Positions 62,781 to 64,000 of a stretch of DNA of 64,000 nucleotides are shown here, in pieces. The stretch covers positions 62,001-126,000 of the forward strand of contig NZ_APKE01000007.1 in assembly GCF_009835145.1 (NCBI RefSeq), given 5' to 3'. Positions within the stretch are counted from its first letter, which is position 1, and the number at the start of each line of letters is the position of its first letter. The DNA comes from Profundibacterium mesophilum KAUST100406-0324. GTDB lineage: Bacteria; Pseudomonadota; Alphaproteobacteria; Rhodobacterales; Rhodobacteraceae. The notes under the pieces were generated by a model. That model was not told the origin of the DNA and did no database searches. It worked only from the letters and a program-made list of their open reading frames with translations. A program made the translations under genes and the position numbers.

Positions 62781-63026
62781 TCACGATGCGCCGCGCCCCG
62801 TCTTGCCTTGAAGCGCGTCGATCCGGTCGGAGGCCTCCGCCTTCGTCAGCTCGGGGTCGAATTTCTCGCCCGCCTCGGTGCAGAGCGTCTCGAGATAGCT
62901 GGCCTGGGCGCCGGTCATCGGCTCGTCGCCCGTCACCCAGTTCTCGGTCGGCTTCTCGGGGCTGCCCTGGATATTGCCCTCCTGGGCCTGCGCGGCGGTA
63001 TCGGCGTCGTTCGCTTTGTCGGCCAT
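62781..63026 (-). CDS. DUF3072 protein, copy 2
   Basis: 81 residues. A polar N-terminus is followed by the DUF3072 motif: EPMTGAQASYLETLCTEAG, then EKFDPELTKAEASDRIDALQ. The second half resembles SAP-like/H-N-H-associated short helical domains: two helices with a FDPxLTKAEAS turn. Function unknown. It lies 72 bases downstream of a diverged second copy, so they form a tandem paralogous pair. Confidence 0.85.
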   Translation of the reverse strand: MADKANDADTAAQAQEGNIQGSPEKPTENWVTGDEPMTGAQASYLETLCTEAGEKFDPELTKAEASDRIDALQGKTGRGAS

Positions 63027-63098
63027 GTCGGGGACTCCTCGGTTTGTTCTTTAAATGTTCCTTGTCTTGGCAACGTTCCGGCCGCCGCGGGGTTCCCT

Positions 63099-63332
63099 TC
63101 ACCCCTCCCGCGCGGCCTTCATCGCCTCGATGCGCTCGTCCGCTTGCGCCGCCGTGAGACCGGGATCGAAATCCTCGCCGCGCTCCTGGCACAAGGCCCG
63201 CAGCTGGGCGGCCTGCTTGTCGCTCATCGGTGCGCCGGCTCCGCCGTCCCGCCCCGCCTCGTCCTCGGCGGCCGCGAAGCCCGCGGCGGGGGTGGGGGCG
63301 GCGGCGACCGGCTTGTCGGATGCCTTGCTCAT
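63099..63332 (-). CDS. DUF3072 protein, copy 1
   Basis: 77 residues with an Ala/Pro-rich N-terminus and the core APMSDKQAAQLRALCQERG, then EDFDPGLTAAQADERIEAMK, alignable with the downstream copy without gaps (PMxxxQAxxLxxLCxExGExFDPxLTxAxAxxRIxAxx). The AGGAGATC site precedes the start. Probably arose by tandem duplication. Function unknown. Confidence 0.82.
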   Translation of the reverse strand: MSKASDKPVAAAPTPAAGFAAAEDEAGRDGGAGAPMSDKQAAQLRALCQERGEDFDPGLTAAQADERIEAMKAAREG

Positions 63333-63483
63333 GACGTGATCTCCTCGCTCTGGTCTGACGACGTGATCGATGCTGCATCAATGCGGGGCCGACGGCAGGG
63401 GTTCCGGCTTGCACGCGCCGCGCCGCCGCTCCACTCTGGGCCAGTCGCGCCAGATCCGCGCCCCGATCACACGGAGCCCGCCC

Positions 63484-63876
63484 ATGACCCTCATCGCCGC
63501 CGCCGCCCGGACGCGCGAGCATGCCTACACGCCCTATTCGGGCTACAAGGTCGGCGCGGCCATCCGCTCCGTCGAGGGGCGGGTGCATACCGGGTGCAAT
63601 GTCGAGAATGTCGCCTATCCCGAGGGCACCTGCGCGGAGGCGGGCGCAATCGCGGCGATGATCGCGGCGGGCGATACGCGCATCGCCGAAGCCGCGGTGA
63701 TCGCCGATGCCGCCGAGCCGGTCCCGCCCTGCGGGGGCTGCCGCCAGAAGCTCGCCGAGTTCGCCGATCCCGATGTCGAGATCACTCTGGCCACGACGCG
63801 CGGCACAAGCCGGGTGGTGCGGGTTGGGGATCTTCTTCCCGGGGCCTTCGCGCCGCAGCACATGACGCGGGACTGA
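63484..63876 (+). CDS. cdd: Cytidine deaminase
   Basis: 130 residues, the usual size of tetrameric Cdd. YTPYSGYKVGAAIR, TGCNVENVAYPEGTCAEAGAI with zinc Cys and catalytic Glu, and PPCGGCRQKLAEF with the two other zinc cysteines. Deaminates cytidine and deoxycytidine in pyrimidine salvage. The deoA start follows four bases after its stop. Confidence 0.95.
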   Translation: MTLIAAAARTREHAYTPYSGYKVGAAIRSVEGRVHTGCNVENVAYPEGTCAEAGAIAAMIAAGDTRIAEAAVIADAAEPVPPCGGCRQKLAEFADPDVEITLATTRGTSRVVRVGDLLPGAFAPQHMTRD

Positions 63877-63880
63877 CGCC

Positions 63881-64000
63881 ATGGATGCGCGCAGCATCAT
63901 CGGCGCGCTGCGCCGGGGCGAGACACCCTCCGCCGAGGCGCTCTCATGGTTCGCGCGGGGCCTTGCCAGCGGCAGGGTCAGCGATGCGCAGGCCGGCGCC
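63881..64000 (+). CDS. deoA: Thymidine phosphorylase, N-terminal part only
   Basis: Forty residues before the window edge: MDARSIIGALRRGETPSAEA, then LSWFARGLASGRVSDAQAGA, the typical helical start of DeoA/pyrimidine nucleoside phosphorylases. Co-transcribed with cdd in a pyrimidine salvage operon. Catalytic regions lie outside the window. Confidence 0.85.
   Translation, partial: MDARSIIGALRRGETPSAEALSWFARGLASGRVSDAQAGA

Overview
The window is a GC-rich bacterial chromosome segment packed with operons whose genes often overlap by a few bases (ATGA or GTGA junctions). Gene content points to an alphaproteobacterium, most likely a marine or hypersaline Rhodobacterales/Roseobacter relative. The indicators are tripartite TRAP and TTT carboxylate transporters with their regulators, a large CheB-CheR-HWE kinase, the hisC-tyrA pair, a MaeB malic enzyme, and modABC. 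No CRISPR array, prophage or complete insertion sequence was seen.

Layout. 1-2010: a stress-type SDR/alcohol dehydrogenase/SRPBCC operon. 2325-7422: a CheB-CheR-PAS-HWE kinase, a CDF metal exporter and merR. 7434-10689: a reduced mercury operon (a MerP remnant without its CxxC, merF, merA, a YnfA-family gene) followed by a wrecked second flavoprotein disulfide reductase. 10747-13955: a redox/copper-type module (Cys-rich exported protein, Tat-exported BNR propeller, DUF411 protein, 48-residue membrane protein, cytochrome c, SCO). 14248-23522: tricarboxylate uptake (TctCBA) with its two-component system and an orphan periplasmic binding protein, joined to a CoA-transferase and a citryl-CoA-lyase-like enzyme. 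This reads as uptake, CoA activation and cleavage of citrate or a close analogue. 23454-27638: a sulfur operon (two YeeE/YedE proteins, a Blh/ETHE1-type hydrolase, SulP) divergent from a BigR/SqrR-type persulfide sensor.

27698-39434 is the most notable region. A TetR gene is divergent from SDR, ACAD10/11-type acyl-CoA dehydrogenase, acyl-CoA synthetase, ACAD10/11-type kinase, TRAP transporter, quinone oxidoreductase, alpha/beta hydrolase and 3-hydroxyacyl-CoA dehydrogenase. The kinase and dehydrogenase match the two halves of mammalian ACAD10/11, and the set resembles the levulinate (lva) operon of Pseudomonas. I infer a pathway for 4-hydroxy or 4-oxo acids, or their lactones, in which the 4-hydroxyl is phosphorylated and then eliminated.

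39624-52972: molybdate transporter, tRNA-Ser(GCT), PAS protein, panBC, an LpxR-like outer-membrane protein, rpsD with a clear promoter and terminator, hisC-tyrA, an extensin-like lipoprotein and prpE. 53496-59954: cobalt/B12-related genes (bluB under a cobalamin riboswitch; a His-rich protein, HupE/UreJ protein and membrane anchor beside a truncated CsoR/RcnR-type regulator whose operator survives), plus a GNAT gene coupled to an unknown gene. 59955-64000: a small basic protein, maeB, two tandem DUF3072 genes, cdd and the start of deoA.
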